This document shows positions 1 through 7,281 of a stretch of 9,413 bases of DNA, one piece after another. Position 1 is the stretch's first letter. Each line of letters opens with the position of its first letter. The notes under the pieces are model-generated. The model was given only the letters and a program-made list of their open reading frames with translations, made no database searches and had not been told where the DNA came from. The stretch covers positions 1-9,413 of the forward strand of contig JADFOC010000064.1 in assembly GCA_022563075.1 (NCBI GenBank), given 5' to 3'. The stretch is from Pseudomonadota bacterium. GTDB lineage: Bacteria > Pseudomonadota > Gammaproteobacteria > Pseudomonadales > Pseudohongiellaceae. The position numbers and the translations under genes were made by a program.

Positions 1-1
1 G

Positions 2-622
2 GTGCTACTGCTCGATACTCGTAACGAATACGAGGTGGAAATAGGCACGTTTGAAAACGCCGTGAATCCACACACCGAATCGTTTAGAGAGTTTCCTGAT
101 TTCGTGGCCAAACATCTCGACTCATCCAAGCACAAGAAAGTGGCGATGTTTTGCACCGGCGGCATTCGTTGTGAAAAGTCGACCGCTTATCTCAAGCAAC
201 AGGGATTCGATCAGGTCTATCATCTGCAGGGCGGTATCTTGAAATACCTGGAAGACGTACCGAAAGATCAAACCAGATGGCAGGGGGAGTGTTTTGTGTT
301 CGATAATCGAGTCACGGTAAATCACGACCTCGAACCAGGAGAATACGATCAATGCCATGCCTGTCGCATGCCCATCACCGAGCAGGACAAACTCGGTGAG
401 CACTACCAGAAAGGGGTCAGTTGTCATCATTGCTATGACAAACACAGCAAAGCACAGATTAAGCGCTACGCCGAGCGCGAGCGGCAGATGGAATTGGCGC
501 GAGAGCGAGGCGAATCCCATATTGGCCATCCTATGCAGGAAACCATAAAGCAGAGAAAAAAAGAGAAATTGCGCTTTAAACAACAGCAACGCAGACGAGA
601 AAAGCCGGGGTCAGAGTACTGA
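2..622 (+). CDS. trhO: tRNA uridine(34) hydroxylase TrhO (YceA family), 5'-truncated
   Basis: This is the C-terminal two thirds of a TrhO/YceA protein, which forms 5-hydroxyuridine at position 34 of certain tRNAs in the cytoplasm. The frame is open from the window edge, so the GTG at position 2 is probably not the real start; full-length family members are roughly 310-350 residues and 206 are visible. A rhodanese domain spans about visible residues 1-90, with LLDTRNEYE near the start and the active-site loop [10 protein letters not shown] at 51-60; C51 is the likely catalytic cysteine. After it comes the family segment [10 protein letters not shown] and two CxxC pairs (CHAC and CHHC), which look like a metal-binding or structural knuckle. 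The end is a very basic tail rich in K, R and Q. The match to E. coli YceA from memory is strong throughout. It is separated from the next gene by a terminator, so it belongs to a different transcription unit. Confidence 0.95.
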   Translation: MLLLDTRNEYEVEIGTFENAVNPHTESFREFPDFVAKHLDSSKHKKVAMFCTGGIRCEKSTAYLKQQGFDQVYHLQGGILKYLEDVPKDQTRWQGECFVFDNRVTVNHDLEPGEYDQCHACRMPITEQDKLGEHYQKGVSCHHCYDKHSKAQIKRYAERERQMELARERGESHIGHPMQETIKQRKKEKLRFKQQQRRREKPGSEY

Positions 623-634
623 CCCCGATTTTTT
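606..634 (+). terminator. Intrinsic terminator of trhO
   Basis: A 9-bp perfect GC-rich stem (606-614 pairing with 619-627) closes a 4-base loop AGTA and is followed by one A and six T residues (629-634). This is a textbook Rho-independent terminator. The trhO stop codon TGA (620-622) lies inside the 3' arm, so the last codons of trhO are part of the hairpin. Confidence 0.9.
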
Positions 635-661
635 GCCGCATTCCAAGAATTTGGGTATAGT
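633..661 (+). promoter_or_regulatory. Candidate sigma70 promoter for the PQQ dehydrogenase cluster
   Basis: TTGCCG at 633-638 (4 of 6 to the -35 consensus) and TATAGT at 656-661 (5 of 6 to the -10 consensus) are separated by exactly 17 bases. The expected start of transcription is near 668, giving a leader of about 60 bases before the ATG at 729. The -35 element begins in the T-tract of the trhO terminator, so termination and initiation are tightly packed. This is assigned by motif match only. Confidence 0.5.
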
Positions 662-728
662 TGGTGCAAGATGCTTGCCTGACCGGGCCAGTTAATCGGA
701 CCATCAATAACAAAAAAGGCCTGCTCCA

Positions 729-3086
729 ATGAATACATTCTCATCTGTTCGGCCTCCGCGAGTGTTCCCTATAATATTGGTGGTGATTGCATTGCCACTG
801 ATTCTGGGTGGTTTGCAGCTGATTTATTTGGGAGGTTCATTCTATTACTTGTTTGCTGGATTGCTGATGACAGCGAGTGCAATAAAGCTGTGGCAGGCAA
901 ACCCAACCGGCTCGTTAGTTTACGGTGGCCTGCTGGTGGCTACCGTGGCATGGGCGCTGCTCGAGTCGGGGACGAATCTGTGGGCGCTGGCCCCCCGCAT
1001 CCTCCCGCTTGCGGCTGTTGGATTGTGGTTTCTAACACCGTGGCTGCGTCGATCGCTTTATCTCGGAAAACCCCCTGCATTATTTCATTCCAGCATTTCC
1101 CGGGGGACGGTGTTGGCAGTAGTACTGGTATCGGTATTCGTTCTCTACAGTGGCACTGGCTACGAAGTCAGCCCGCTATCTGAACGCAGTGGCATTAACA
1201 CCGTCAATACTCGAACCGATTGGCCTTCTTACGGCAACACTTTAGGTGGCAGTCGTTACTCACCGTTGGACCAAATCAATACTGAAAATGTTGCTCAATT
1301 GGAAGTAGCCTGGACCTACCGAACTGGAATAGGCGGTGCATTTAAGGCGACACCGTTGCAGATCGGTGAACTGCTGTATGTCTGTACCGGCGGCAATGTC
1401 ATCGTGGCATTGGATGCCGAGAGTGGTGAATTGCGTTGGCAATTCGATCCACTAGTTGATCCTGAGCATTTAGACCTTGGCCGACTTCGCTACTTTACCA
1501 CCGGATGTCGCGGTGTTTCCTACTATGAGGCGCCAGCAGAATATGAGGGCGAATGTCAGCAGCGCATCATTACCGCTACCACAGATGCGCGCATGATAGC
1601 TGTCGATGCGCTAAGCGGAGCGCGCTGTGTGCAGTTTGGTGAATTGGGTGAGATCGATCTCACTAAAAATATGGGTAACGACCCGCTCGTCTTTAATTTT
1701 CAAACTTCACCACCGGGTATAGTGCGTGGTAATGCGGTTATTGGAGGCTGGGTCAGAGATAACCTGACGGTGGGCGAACCGTCCGGTGTGGTGCGGGCGT
1801 TTAATGCCATCACCGGTGAATTTGCCTGGGCCTGGGACATGGGCAGACCGGGTGTCAATACTGAGCCACTGCGCGGAGAAGTCTATACCCGTGCCACGCC
1901 CAATGTCTGGAGTCTATTTAGTGTCGATGAAGAACTCGGACTTATCTACGCGCCGATGGGAAATGAGACACCTGACTACTTCGGTGGCCATCGCCTGGAA
2001 TCCAGCGAGCAGTATGCAAGTTCGATCGTTGCCATAGATGGCGAAAATGGCTCGGTGCGTTGGTCGTTTCAAACGGCGCATCATGACCTGTGGGATTGGG
2101 ACATTGCTTCACAACCTGTGTTGATCGATCTACCGGGAGAAAATGGAGAGAAGGTTCTTGCGGTGCTGGTTCCCACCAAGCGCTCAGAAGTATTCGTGCT
2201 TAATCGAGTCACCGGCGAGCCCATATTCGATATTCAGGAATTGCCGGTGCCCCAGGAAGGCGGTGTCCCGGAAGATTATGTTGCCGCCACGCAACCCTTC
2301 ACCATGGACTTGCCCAACTTTCGTCCCGATCTGACTGAGGCGAAGATGTGGGGAATCACTCCATGGGATCAACTCTGGTGCCGCATCGAATATCGCAAGA
2401 TGCGCTACGAAGGGCATTTCACGGTGCCCGGTGTCGATACTATCCTCCAATTTCCAGGCAATGCGGGTGGGCACAACTGGGGCAGTGTCAGTGTGGATCA
2501 GGTGAACAATATTATGGTGGTGAATCCACTGATCATGTCGAATCAATTAACTTTGTATCCGCAGGACGATCTGCCGGATGGAATTCGCGCCAACCAATTG
2601 GGGACACCTTATTCTCACACTACACGGAGATTTATTTCGCCGTTAGAAATTCCCTGTCAACAACCACCCTACGGCATTCTGGCTGCTATCGATCTGGAGA
2701 CCAGGCAATTACTCTGGGAACGACCCATCGGCACGGCCAAAGACAGTGGCCCCTGGGGCATTGCCAGCGGTCTACCGATATCCGTCGGCACACCTCAAAT
2801 CGGTGGCACCGTAACCACCGCGGGCGGCCTGATATTCATGGCAAGCACGTTTGACAACACCATACGGGCGCTGGATTTGTTTAGCGGTAAAGAACTCTGG
2901 AGCGATGCGATTCCTTTTTCGGCGCAGGCCACACCGATGACCTATCAATCACCATCTGGTATGCAAACCCTGGTCGCCACCATACCGGTTTACAATACAA
3001 CCGGGGCAGTAGGTTCGAGAACATTGCCCCCAGATGAAGAGGATCCGGAAGGAGGATACATCATTGCTTATCGGCTGCCACAGTGA
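729..3086 (+). CDS. Membrane-bound PQQ-dependent dehydrogenase, glucose/quinate/shikimate family
   Basis: Predicted quinoprotein that oxidises a sugar, polyol or cyclic alcohol in the periplasm and passes electrons to ubiquinone. Residues 1-145 contain about five hydrophobic segments (roughly 12-28, 31-52, 62-79, 89-105, 125-141), the membrane anchor of this family. A PQQ beta-propeller domain follows, opening at WPSYGNTLGGSRYSPL (165-180). Key family residues seem kept: DN at 344-345, HHDLWD at 451-456 with D456 matching the catalytic Asp466 of E. coli Gcd, and K484 in VPTK matching Lys493. The length of 785 is close to Gcd (796). Two Gcd histidines seem changed: His262 aligns with T257 just before CRGVSY, and the His775 region reads PVYNTTGAVG. 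The substrate is therefore uncertain and the symbol gcd is withheld. An AAAGG at 715-719 is a weak ribosome site. No PQQ synthesis gene is in the window. Confidence 0.93.
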   Translation: MNTFSSVRPPRVFPIILVVIALPLILGGLQLIYLGGSFYYLFAGLLMTASAIKLWQANPTGSLVYGGLLVATVAWALLESGTNLWALAPRILPLAAVGLWFLTPWLRRSLYLGKPPALFHSSISRGTVLAVVLVSVFVLYSGTGYEVSPLSERSGINTVNTRTDWPSYGNTLGGSRYSPLDQINTENVAQLEVAWTYRTGIGGAFKATPLQIGELLYVCTGGNVIVALDAESGELRWQFDPLVDPEHLDLGRLRYFTTGCRGVSYYEAPAEYEGECQQRIITATTDARMIAVDALSGARCVQFGELGEIDLTKNMGNDPLVFNFQTSPPGIVRGNAVIGGWVRDNLTVGEPSGVVRAFNAITGEFAWAWDMGRPGVNTEPLRGEVYTRATPNVWSLFSVDEELGLIYAPMGNETPDYFGGHRLESSEQYASSIVAIDGENGSVRWSFQTAHHDLWDWDIASQPVLIDLPGENGEKVLAVLVPTKRSEVFVLNRVTGEPIFDIQELPVPQEGGVPEDYVAATQPFTMDLPNFRPDLTEAKMWGITPWDQLWCRIEYRKMRYEGHFTVPGVDTILQFPGNAGGHNWGSVSVDQVNNIMVVNPLIMSNQLTLYPQDDLPDGIRANQLGTPYSHTTRRFISPLEIPCQQPPYGILAAIDLETRQLLWERPIGTAKDSGPWGIASGLPISVGTPQIGGTVTTAGGLIFMASTFDNTIRALDLFSGKELWSDAIPFSAQATPMTYQSPSGMQTLVATIPVYNTTGAVGSRTLPPDEEDPEGGYIIAYRLPQ
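3083..3086 (+). promoter_or_regulatory. GTGA start/stop overlap (translational coupling)
   Basis: The GTG start of the peptidase and the TGA stop of the PQQ dehydrogenase share four bases. The only good Shine-Dalgarno match nearby is AAGGAGG at 3049-3055, 27 bases upstream of the GTG, too far for normal initiation. Re-initiation by ribosomes ending the upstream gene is therefore the likely mode of translation. Confidence 0.65.
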
Positions 3087-5215
3087 ATTTCCAGACCCTA
3101 AATAAAAAATTTACTGGGAGTTATTGGCGAGCGTTAAGCGTTTGCTTCGCCACGGTATTCAGTCTCATGGCGCAGGGGCAAAGCTCCGATGTGGCGATAT
3201 TAGCCTCATGGGTAGCCCTGGATGCACCCACTGGGCATGAACATCTAGCCACGCAGGCGCTACAGGAAAGATACAGCGGCTGGTCACGCGATCGCTATGG
3301 CAATATTAGCAAGACTATCGGTTCCGGAACTCCTCGCCGCGTCGTCGCCTGTGGACTGGATTCCTATGGCTATGCGGTTAGTCAGATAACAGACGACGGC
3401 TATCTGAGATTGCATCGAATTGGTAGCGGGTCACGTCACCCACTTTGGGATCAGGCCCATGAAGGACAACAACTTCGAATTTTGACCCGCAGCGGACCGT
3501 TGGTCGGGGTGTCCGCCATAGCCAATGGTCATTTCGCCGCACAACACCGCAACGAAACCGCCGTTATCACCCAGAATGATCTCTGGTTGGACGTGGGGGC
3601 TGAGTCAGCAGACGAAGTGGCGCAGATGGGAATCGGATTATTGGACCCGGTGCTGCGTCAACTGCCGGCCTGGTTCTATGGCAACGAAGTCGCGGGCCCA
3701 CGTGCGGGAGCCCGCATCGGTTGCGCAGCAATACTCGCAGCGGCAGAGGCGGGTATTAATGGTGTTGCAGGAAGTACCAAATACGTACTCAGCGTGCAGC
3801 AGATATTCGGTTGGGTAGGCCTGGGCGCCTCCATTACGCAGGATTCGGAGGCGGACCAACTGATCCTGGTTAGCGCCGGGGGACTCGTGTCTCGCAATGA
3901 ATTAATAGATAGAGTCGGCACACGAGTGGATTCGGTGCTTTCTGAATTGGTGCGGGCAAACATGCGCATTATCGCTCCGGCAGTTACCGATGTCGGTGCA
4001 CTTATGGAACGGATCGAACTAAGCGATGCCAATCGGCTGCTTGCTTCTGTTATCGAAGCAGTAAATCCGGAGGCGACTATTCCCAACTGGTTGGCCGCGC
4101 CGGAACCAGCTGCCGTTGTGAACCACGAGATAGACCGATGGGGTCGGAGTCAGAATGTGCGTCGTCTGATGGAAATAGAACAGCAACTCGATCGAATGGC
4201 CGAACGCTCCGCAGTGCCGGGTCATGAAGGGCCCATTCGCAACATCATCTTCAACGCCTTGCCGCAATGGGCCAGAGAACTGGCACAGGTAGACGACATG
4301 GGCAATATGTGGGTGGAATTCGGGCCGGTCGGTCAGGTCACGGTGTTTATCGCACACATGGACGAAGTCGGTTATGAGATTGAAAGTATCGAAGCGGATG
4401 GCGTCGTTAACCTGACCCGTTTAGGTGGCGTAATAAGAAGTGCCTGGGAAGGGCAGCCGGCGTTGATGCAATTGGATCCGTTTACTAATATCGAATCGCA
4501 ACCGGAAGCACCAGTTTTACGCGGTGTGTTTTCCAGCAGAGATAATCCGGTACAGAAACGCCCGGAATCGGTCAAAGCCTGGTTTGGCATGAACTCGGAG
4601 CAGCTTGCCGCAGCCGGTGTTCGCATCGGCATGGGAGTGACCGGCTATAAAGAAGGTCATCGATTAGGCCGCTACCGCTACGCATCGAGAGCTCTGGATG
4701 ATCGCGTCGGTAGTACTTCTTTATTATTGGCATTGCAACAAATCGATGCCACGCAACTCGAGACTCGTGTCATCTTCGCCTGGTCGGTCAGAGAAGAAGG
4801 TGGCCTGCGCGGCGCCGCCGCTCTCGCACGGCAGTTCGGTCGCAGAACTCGTCGCGTTTACAGCATCGATACCTTCGTCTCCTCCGATACTCCGCTGGAA
4901 TCTCCCCACTTCGCTTATGCGCCACTGGGTAACGGTCCAGTATTACGCTCTATCGAAAACGCCGGCATGGCAACAGCCTACGAGCTAGATCGAAACAGAA
5001 GCATTGCCGCCGCTGCGGGAATCGAGGTCCAGATTGGGCTGACCCAGGGCAGTACCGATGGCACCACCTTTACCGTCTATGGGGCACCCAATGCAGGATT
5101 GTCCTGGCCCGGACGCTATAGTCATTCGCCAGCGGAGGTTGCAGATCTCAGAGACATTGCCAAACTAATCGATCTCATTCAAGCCGTCGCGGAAGCGCCA
5201 GCTGACACACAATAA
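3083..5215 (+). CDS. Exported tandem M42-type metallopeptidase, first domain degenerate
   Basis: Predicted zinc or cobalt aminopeptidase-like enzyme of family M42, exported by a signal peptide (residues 1 to about 32, hydrophobic core ALSVCFATVFSLMA). The GTG start overlaps the preceding TGA; it is preferred because it supplies the signal peptide and no in-frame start lies just upstream. At 710 residues it is about twice a normal M42 protein. The second half (about 360-705) keeps the expected metal and catalytic residues: H425 in AHMDE, D539 in ALDDR, the pair E571-E572, D596 in SID and H681 in YSHSP. The first half (about 38-335) has the same order of elements, including LWLDVGAES at 167-175, but GLDS replaces HMDE, GAR replaces DDR, QQ replaces EE, and no terminal HS is seen. 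It is probably a non-catalytic structural copy. Exported M42 members are unusual, since studied ones are cytoplasmic. The exact substrate is unknown. Confidence 0.85.
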   Translation: MNFQTLNKKFTGSYWRALSVCFATVFSLMAQGQSSDVAILASWVALDAPTGHEHLATQALQERYSGWSRDRYGNISKTIGSGTPRRVVACGLDSYGYAVSQITDDGYLRLHRIGSGSRHPLWDQAHEGQQLRILTRSGPLVGVSAIANGHFAAQHRNETAVITQNDLWLDVGAESADEVAQMGIGLLDPVLRQLPAWFYGNEVAGPRAGARIGCAAILAAAEAGINGVAGSTKYVLSVQQIFGWVGLGASITQDSEADQLILVSAGGLVSRNELIDRVGTRVDSVLSELVRANMRIIAPAVTDVGALMERIELSDANRLLASVIEAVNPEATIPNWLAAPEPAAVVNHEIDRWGRSQNVRRLMEIEQQLDRMAERSAVPGHEGPIRNIIFNALPQWARELAQVDDMGNMWVEFGPVGQVTVFIAHMDEVGYEIESIEADGVVNLTRLGGVIRSAWEGQPALMQLDPFTNIESQPEAPVLRGVFSSRDNPVQKRPESVKAWFGMNSEQLAAAGVRIGMGVTGYKEGHRLGRYRYASRALDDRVGSTSLLLALQQIDATQLETRVIFAWSVREEGGLRGAAALARQFGRRTRRVYSIDTFVSSDTPLESPHFAYAPLGNGPVLRSIENAGMATAYELDRNRSIAAAAGIEVQIGLTQGSTDGTTFTVYGAPNAGLSWPGRYSHSPAEVADLRDIAKLIDLIQAVAEAPADTQ

Positions 5216-5232
5216 CCAACTGACCTGCAATA

Positions 5233-5239
5233 AGAAGAG
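5233..5239 (+). promoter_or_regulatory. Ribosome binding site of the small hotdog gene
   Basis: AGAAGAG lies six bases before the ATG at 5246. It supports this start over the internal ATG eight codons in, and over an earlier out-of-frame ATG at 5242 that meets a stop after two further codons. Confidence 0.6.
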
Positions 5240-5245
5240 TAATGT

Positions 5246-5527
5246 ATGTCTGACCAAGAAATTTCAATGAGCCCCTTTGGTGTATTTATCGGTATAGAAA
5301 TAGTAGATTTTGCCGTGAGAACGGTTCGACCGAAAGGAAAACTCTCTGCCACGACCGATCTTAGCATCGCTTTTATCCGCCCGCCGCAGGGCGACTCACT
5401 GGAAGCAGTCGCCGAAGTGATTCATGCAGGTAAGAGACTATTCCGAACGGAAATCTCCGTGTTTAGTGCCGATAAACTGGTGGCAAAGACCAATGCCACC
5501 TTCATGATCGTGGAACCTAAACAATAA
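5246..5527 (+). CDS. Shortened hotdog-fold protein, PaaI-like thioesterase remnant
   Basis: The 93-residue product matches the two ends of a PaaI-type acyl-CoA thioesterase of about 140 residues but not its middle. Residues 8-22 (MSPFGVFIGIEIVDF) fit the N-terminal strand. Residues 32-90 fit the C-terminal strands: TTDLSIAFIRPP, then GDSLEAVAEVIHAGKRL, then FRTEISVFSADKLVAKTNATF. Missing is the segment of about 45 residues that in the family carries the N/D-x-x-x-x-x-HGG motif and the central helix with the catalytic acid. No stop or frameshift is seen, so the loss looks like an in-frame deletion. It starts 30 bases after the peptidase stop and is probably in the same transcription unit. It may be a decaying gene, or a short protein that pairs with another hotdog chain. 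Thioesterase activity by itself is unlikely. Confidence 0.7.
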   Translation: MSDQEISMSPFGVFIGIEIVDFAVRTVRPKGKLSATTDLSIAFIRPPQGDSLEAVAEVIHAGKRLFRTEISVFSADKLVAKTNATFMIVEPKQ

Positions 5528-5636
5528 TCCATTCCATGGAATTCGAGGTGCTGCCCGCCGCACAACCGTGCTCATGGAGTTAGGCCATCGTCACTAATTC
5601 ACTGCGGGTAACTCGGCGCTGAAGGTTGAACTTATT

Positions 5637-5665
5637 GATTCCAGAATTGCTAAGATTCCAGAATC
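5637..5665. repeat. Two direct copies of an 11-base near-palindrome, possible operator
   Basis: GATTCCAGAAT occurs at 5637-5647 and again at 5654-5664, a 17-base period. The second copy extends to a perfect GATTC-CA-GAATC inverted repeat (5654-5665) and the first matches it at all but the last base. They sit about 100-125 bases before the oxidoreductase ATG, in the 234-base gap 5528-5761. A weak promoter-like pair, TTGAAC at 5626-5631 and TAAGAT at 5651-5656, overlaps them but has a poor 19-base spacing. A regulator binding two sites is possible but unproven. Nothing else in the gap could be recognised. Confidence 0.35.
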
Positions 5666-5750
5666 CAATAGCAGTGTGCTAGTCTGCGAATGGCACGAAC
5701 TCACGCGCACAGAAGGACAGACCAAGTCACGAAAGCATAAACAGCAACGA

Positions 5751-5756
5751 AGGGGA
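5751..5756 (+). promoter_or_regulatory. Ribosome binding site of the Gfo/Idh/MocA gene
   Basis: AGGGGA, within GAAGGGGA, lies five bases before the ATG at 5762. It fixes this start, which also gives the complete Tat signal. Confidence 0.7.
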
Positions 5757-5761
5757 ACCCC

Positions 5762-7150
5762 ATGCACAGAGACGTGAAGAACACCAGCTCTAACAAGGGA
5801 CTGGACCGCCGAGAATTTATTAAATCCACCGCAGTCGCTTCGGCTTTCATGCTTGTCCCTCGCCACGTACTCGGCGGACCCGCCTATGTCGCACCCAGTG
5901 ACAAGATTAATATTGCCGCCGTCGGTGTTGGCGGCAAGGGGCGCTCTGATATTCGTGCGGTGGCACATGAAAACATCTACGCGCTGTGTGACATGGATGA
6001 CAATCGGCTAGGGGCAACTCTGCAACAGGACTGGACCGCTCCTTTCAGGGACAAGGCTAAAAAGTATCGTGATTATCGTGAGATGCTGGATAACGAGCCC
6101 GAGATCGATGCCGTGCTGATCAGCACGCCAGATCACATGCACGCGCCCATCGCCGCCCACGCCATGGGGCTCGGCAAGCATCTGTATGTGCAAAAGCCGC
6201 TGACTCACACCGTCGCCGAGGCACGCTTCATGGCCCGACGTGCCAGGCAGGCCAATGTAGTCACACAGATGGGTAATCAGGGGCATGCGGAAGAGGGAGC
6301 CAGGCTGATTAATGAATTAGTAGCTGACGGCGCTCTTGGCAGAGTCTTAGAGGTCCACTGCTGGACCGATCGACCGGTATGGCCGCAGGGCATTGCCAGA
6401 CCCGAAGGCTCGATGCCGGTACCTGCCACCATGGATTGGGATCTTTGGTTAGGCGCGGCTCCCCACAGACCTTATTTGGAGAGACGTTACCATCCGTTTA
6501 ACTGGCGTGGCTGGAGGGATTTCGGTACCGGTGTGGTGGGAGACATGGGCGCCCATATCATCGATCATCCTTATTGGGCACTGGATCTGGGCTTGCCCAC
6601 CAGGGTATCCGCCAGCTCGACCAAGTGGGGGGCGGATTTCGAAAGCTATCCACTGGCCAGCAAGATCCATTTTGAATTTCCGGCAACGGCTTCCCGGCCT
6701 GCCCTGAAAATGACCTGGTATGACGGTGGTCTGCTGCCTGAACGCCCCGCCATCATTGAGCATGGACGTAAGTTGGGTGATCGCGACGGTGGTGTGCTGA
6801 TCGTAGGGGAAAAGAACACCCTGATGCACGGCGTCTACGGGCGTGACCCACGTCTCATTCCGGAGACAAAGCACTTGGAATATCAACAGCCTGCCAAGAC
6901 AATGGCCCGGTCGCCTGGAATTTATCAGGAGTGGATCGATGCCATCAAGGACCGCAGCAAAGTGACTACATCTAGCTTTGAATATGCTGCCCAGCTAACC
7001 GAGACTATGTTATTGGGCAATATTGCGCTACTGCGGGCCAGCGAGAACAGCGTCCTGGAATACGATGCGGCGAACATGCGATTCACCAATGACGATGTGG
7101 CTAATGCCTATCTGGACAAGACCTATCGAACCGGCTTTGCATTATCCTAA
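5762..7150 (+). CDS. Tat-exported Gfo/Idh/MocA family oxidoreductase
   Basis: Predicted NAD(P)-dependent oxidoreductase acting on a sugar, inositol-like or related alcohol, exported folded with its cofactor. A twin-arginine signal is clear: DRREFIK at 15-21, then a hydrophobic stretch from about 22 to 33. The Rossmann domain begins at KINIAAVGVGGKG (48-60), with the dinucleotide-binding GVGGKG. VQKPLTHT (143-150) is the exported-subfamily form of the EKP motif and carries the conserved lysine K145. GDMGAHIIDHPYWAL (260-274) holds the conserved aspartate and histidine of the C-terminal substrate domain. The length of 462 fits the larger Tat-bearing members common in Planctomycetes, Bacteroidetes and some Proteobacteria. 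The precise substrate cannot be read from sequence. It is separated from both neighbours by gaps over 100 bases, so it is probably its own transcription unit. Confidence 0.92.
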   Translation: MHRDVKNTSSNKGLDRREFIKSTAVASAFMLVPRHVLGGPAYVAPSDKINIAAVGVGGKGRSDIRAVAHENIYALCDMDDNRLGATLQQDWTAPFRDKAKKYRDYREMLDNEPEIDAVLISTPDHMHAPIAAHAMGLGKHLYVQKPLTHTVAEARFMARRARQANVVTQMGNQGHAEEGARLINELVADGALGRVLEVHCWTDRPVWPQGIARPEGSMPVPATMDWDLWLGAAPHRPYLERRYHPFNWRGWRDFGTGVVGDMGAHIIDHPYWALDLGLPTRVSASSTKWGADFESYPLASKIHFEFPATASRPALKMTWYDGGLLPERPAIIEHGRKLGDRDGGVLIVGEKNTLMHGVYGRDPRLIPETKHLEYQQPAKTMARSPGIYQEWIDAIKDRSKVTTSSFEYAAQLTETMLLGNIALLRASENSVLEYDAANMRFTNDDVANAYLDKTYRTGFALS

Positions 7151-7160
7151 GAAGCTGTTG

Positions 7161-7208
7161 CTAATAAAGTTGCAACCTTATTAGTGTTCTCACGTCTTTA
7201 GTTATTAG
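7161..7208. repeat. AT-rich inverted and direct repeats after the oxidoreductase gene
   Basis: CTAATAA (7161-7167) is an inverted partner of TTATTAG (7178-7184), and TTATTAG occurs again at 7202-7208. The first pair encloses the small palindrome GTTGCAAC (7169-7176), giving a long imperfect hairpin that begins 11 bases after the upstream stop. No T-tract follows, so it is not a convincing intrinsic terminator; it could be a mRNA 3'-end hairpin or a protein site. No convincing promoter was found in the 131-base gap 7151-7281. Confidence 0.35.
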
Positions 7209-7281
7209 CTGCATCGATGTTGGACTGAAAAGCATGATCAACTAAATAACTAGGCAGAGGTGCCCGATTATTCTTGGTGCC

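Noticed and set aside
2348..2854. 168-codon alternative frame within the PQQ dehydrogenase
   Set aside because: Out-of-frame reading of a well-conserved quinoprotein segment; composition rich in H, R, W and S is typical of a shadow frame.
3134..3145. Possible lipobox LSVC in the peptidase signal peptide (residues 18-21)
   Set aside because: Valine precedes the cysteine where Gly, Ala or Ser is expected, and the cysteine falls early in the hydrophobic core; ordinary signal peptidase I cleavage near residue 30-32 fits better.
5594..5968. 124-codon open frame on the minus strand covering the gap before the oxidoreductase
   Set aside because: It runs through the Tat signal and Rossmann start of the + strand gene in antisense, has no recognisable motif and no good ribosome site was noted.
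7220..7248. Promoter-like TTGGAC and TAAATA before the haem-protein gene
   Set aside because: Each box matches its consensus at only about three of six positions, so it is not distinguishable from AT-rich background.
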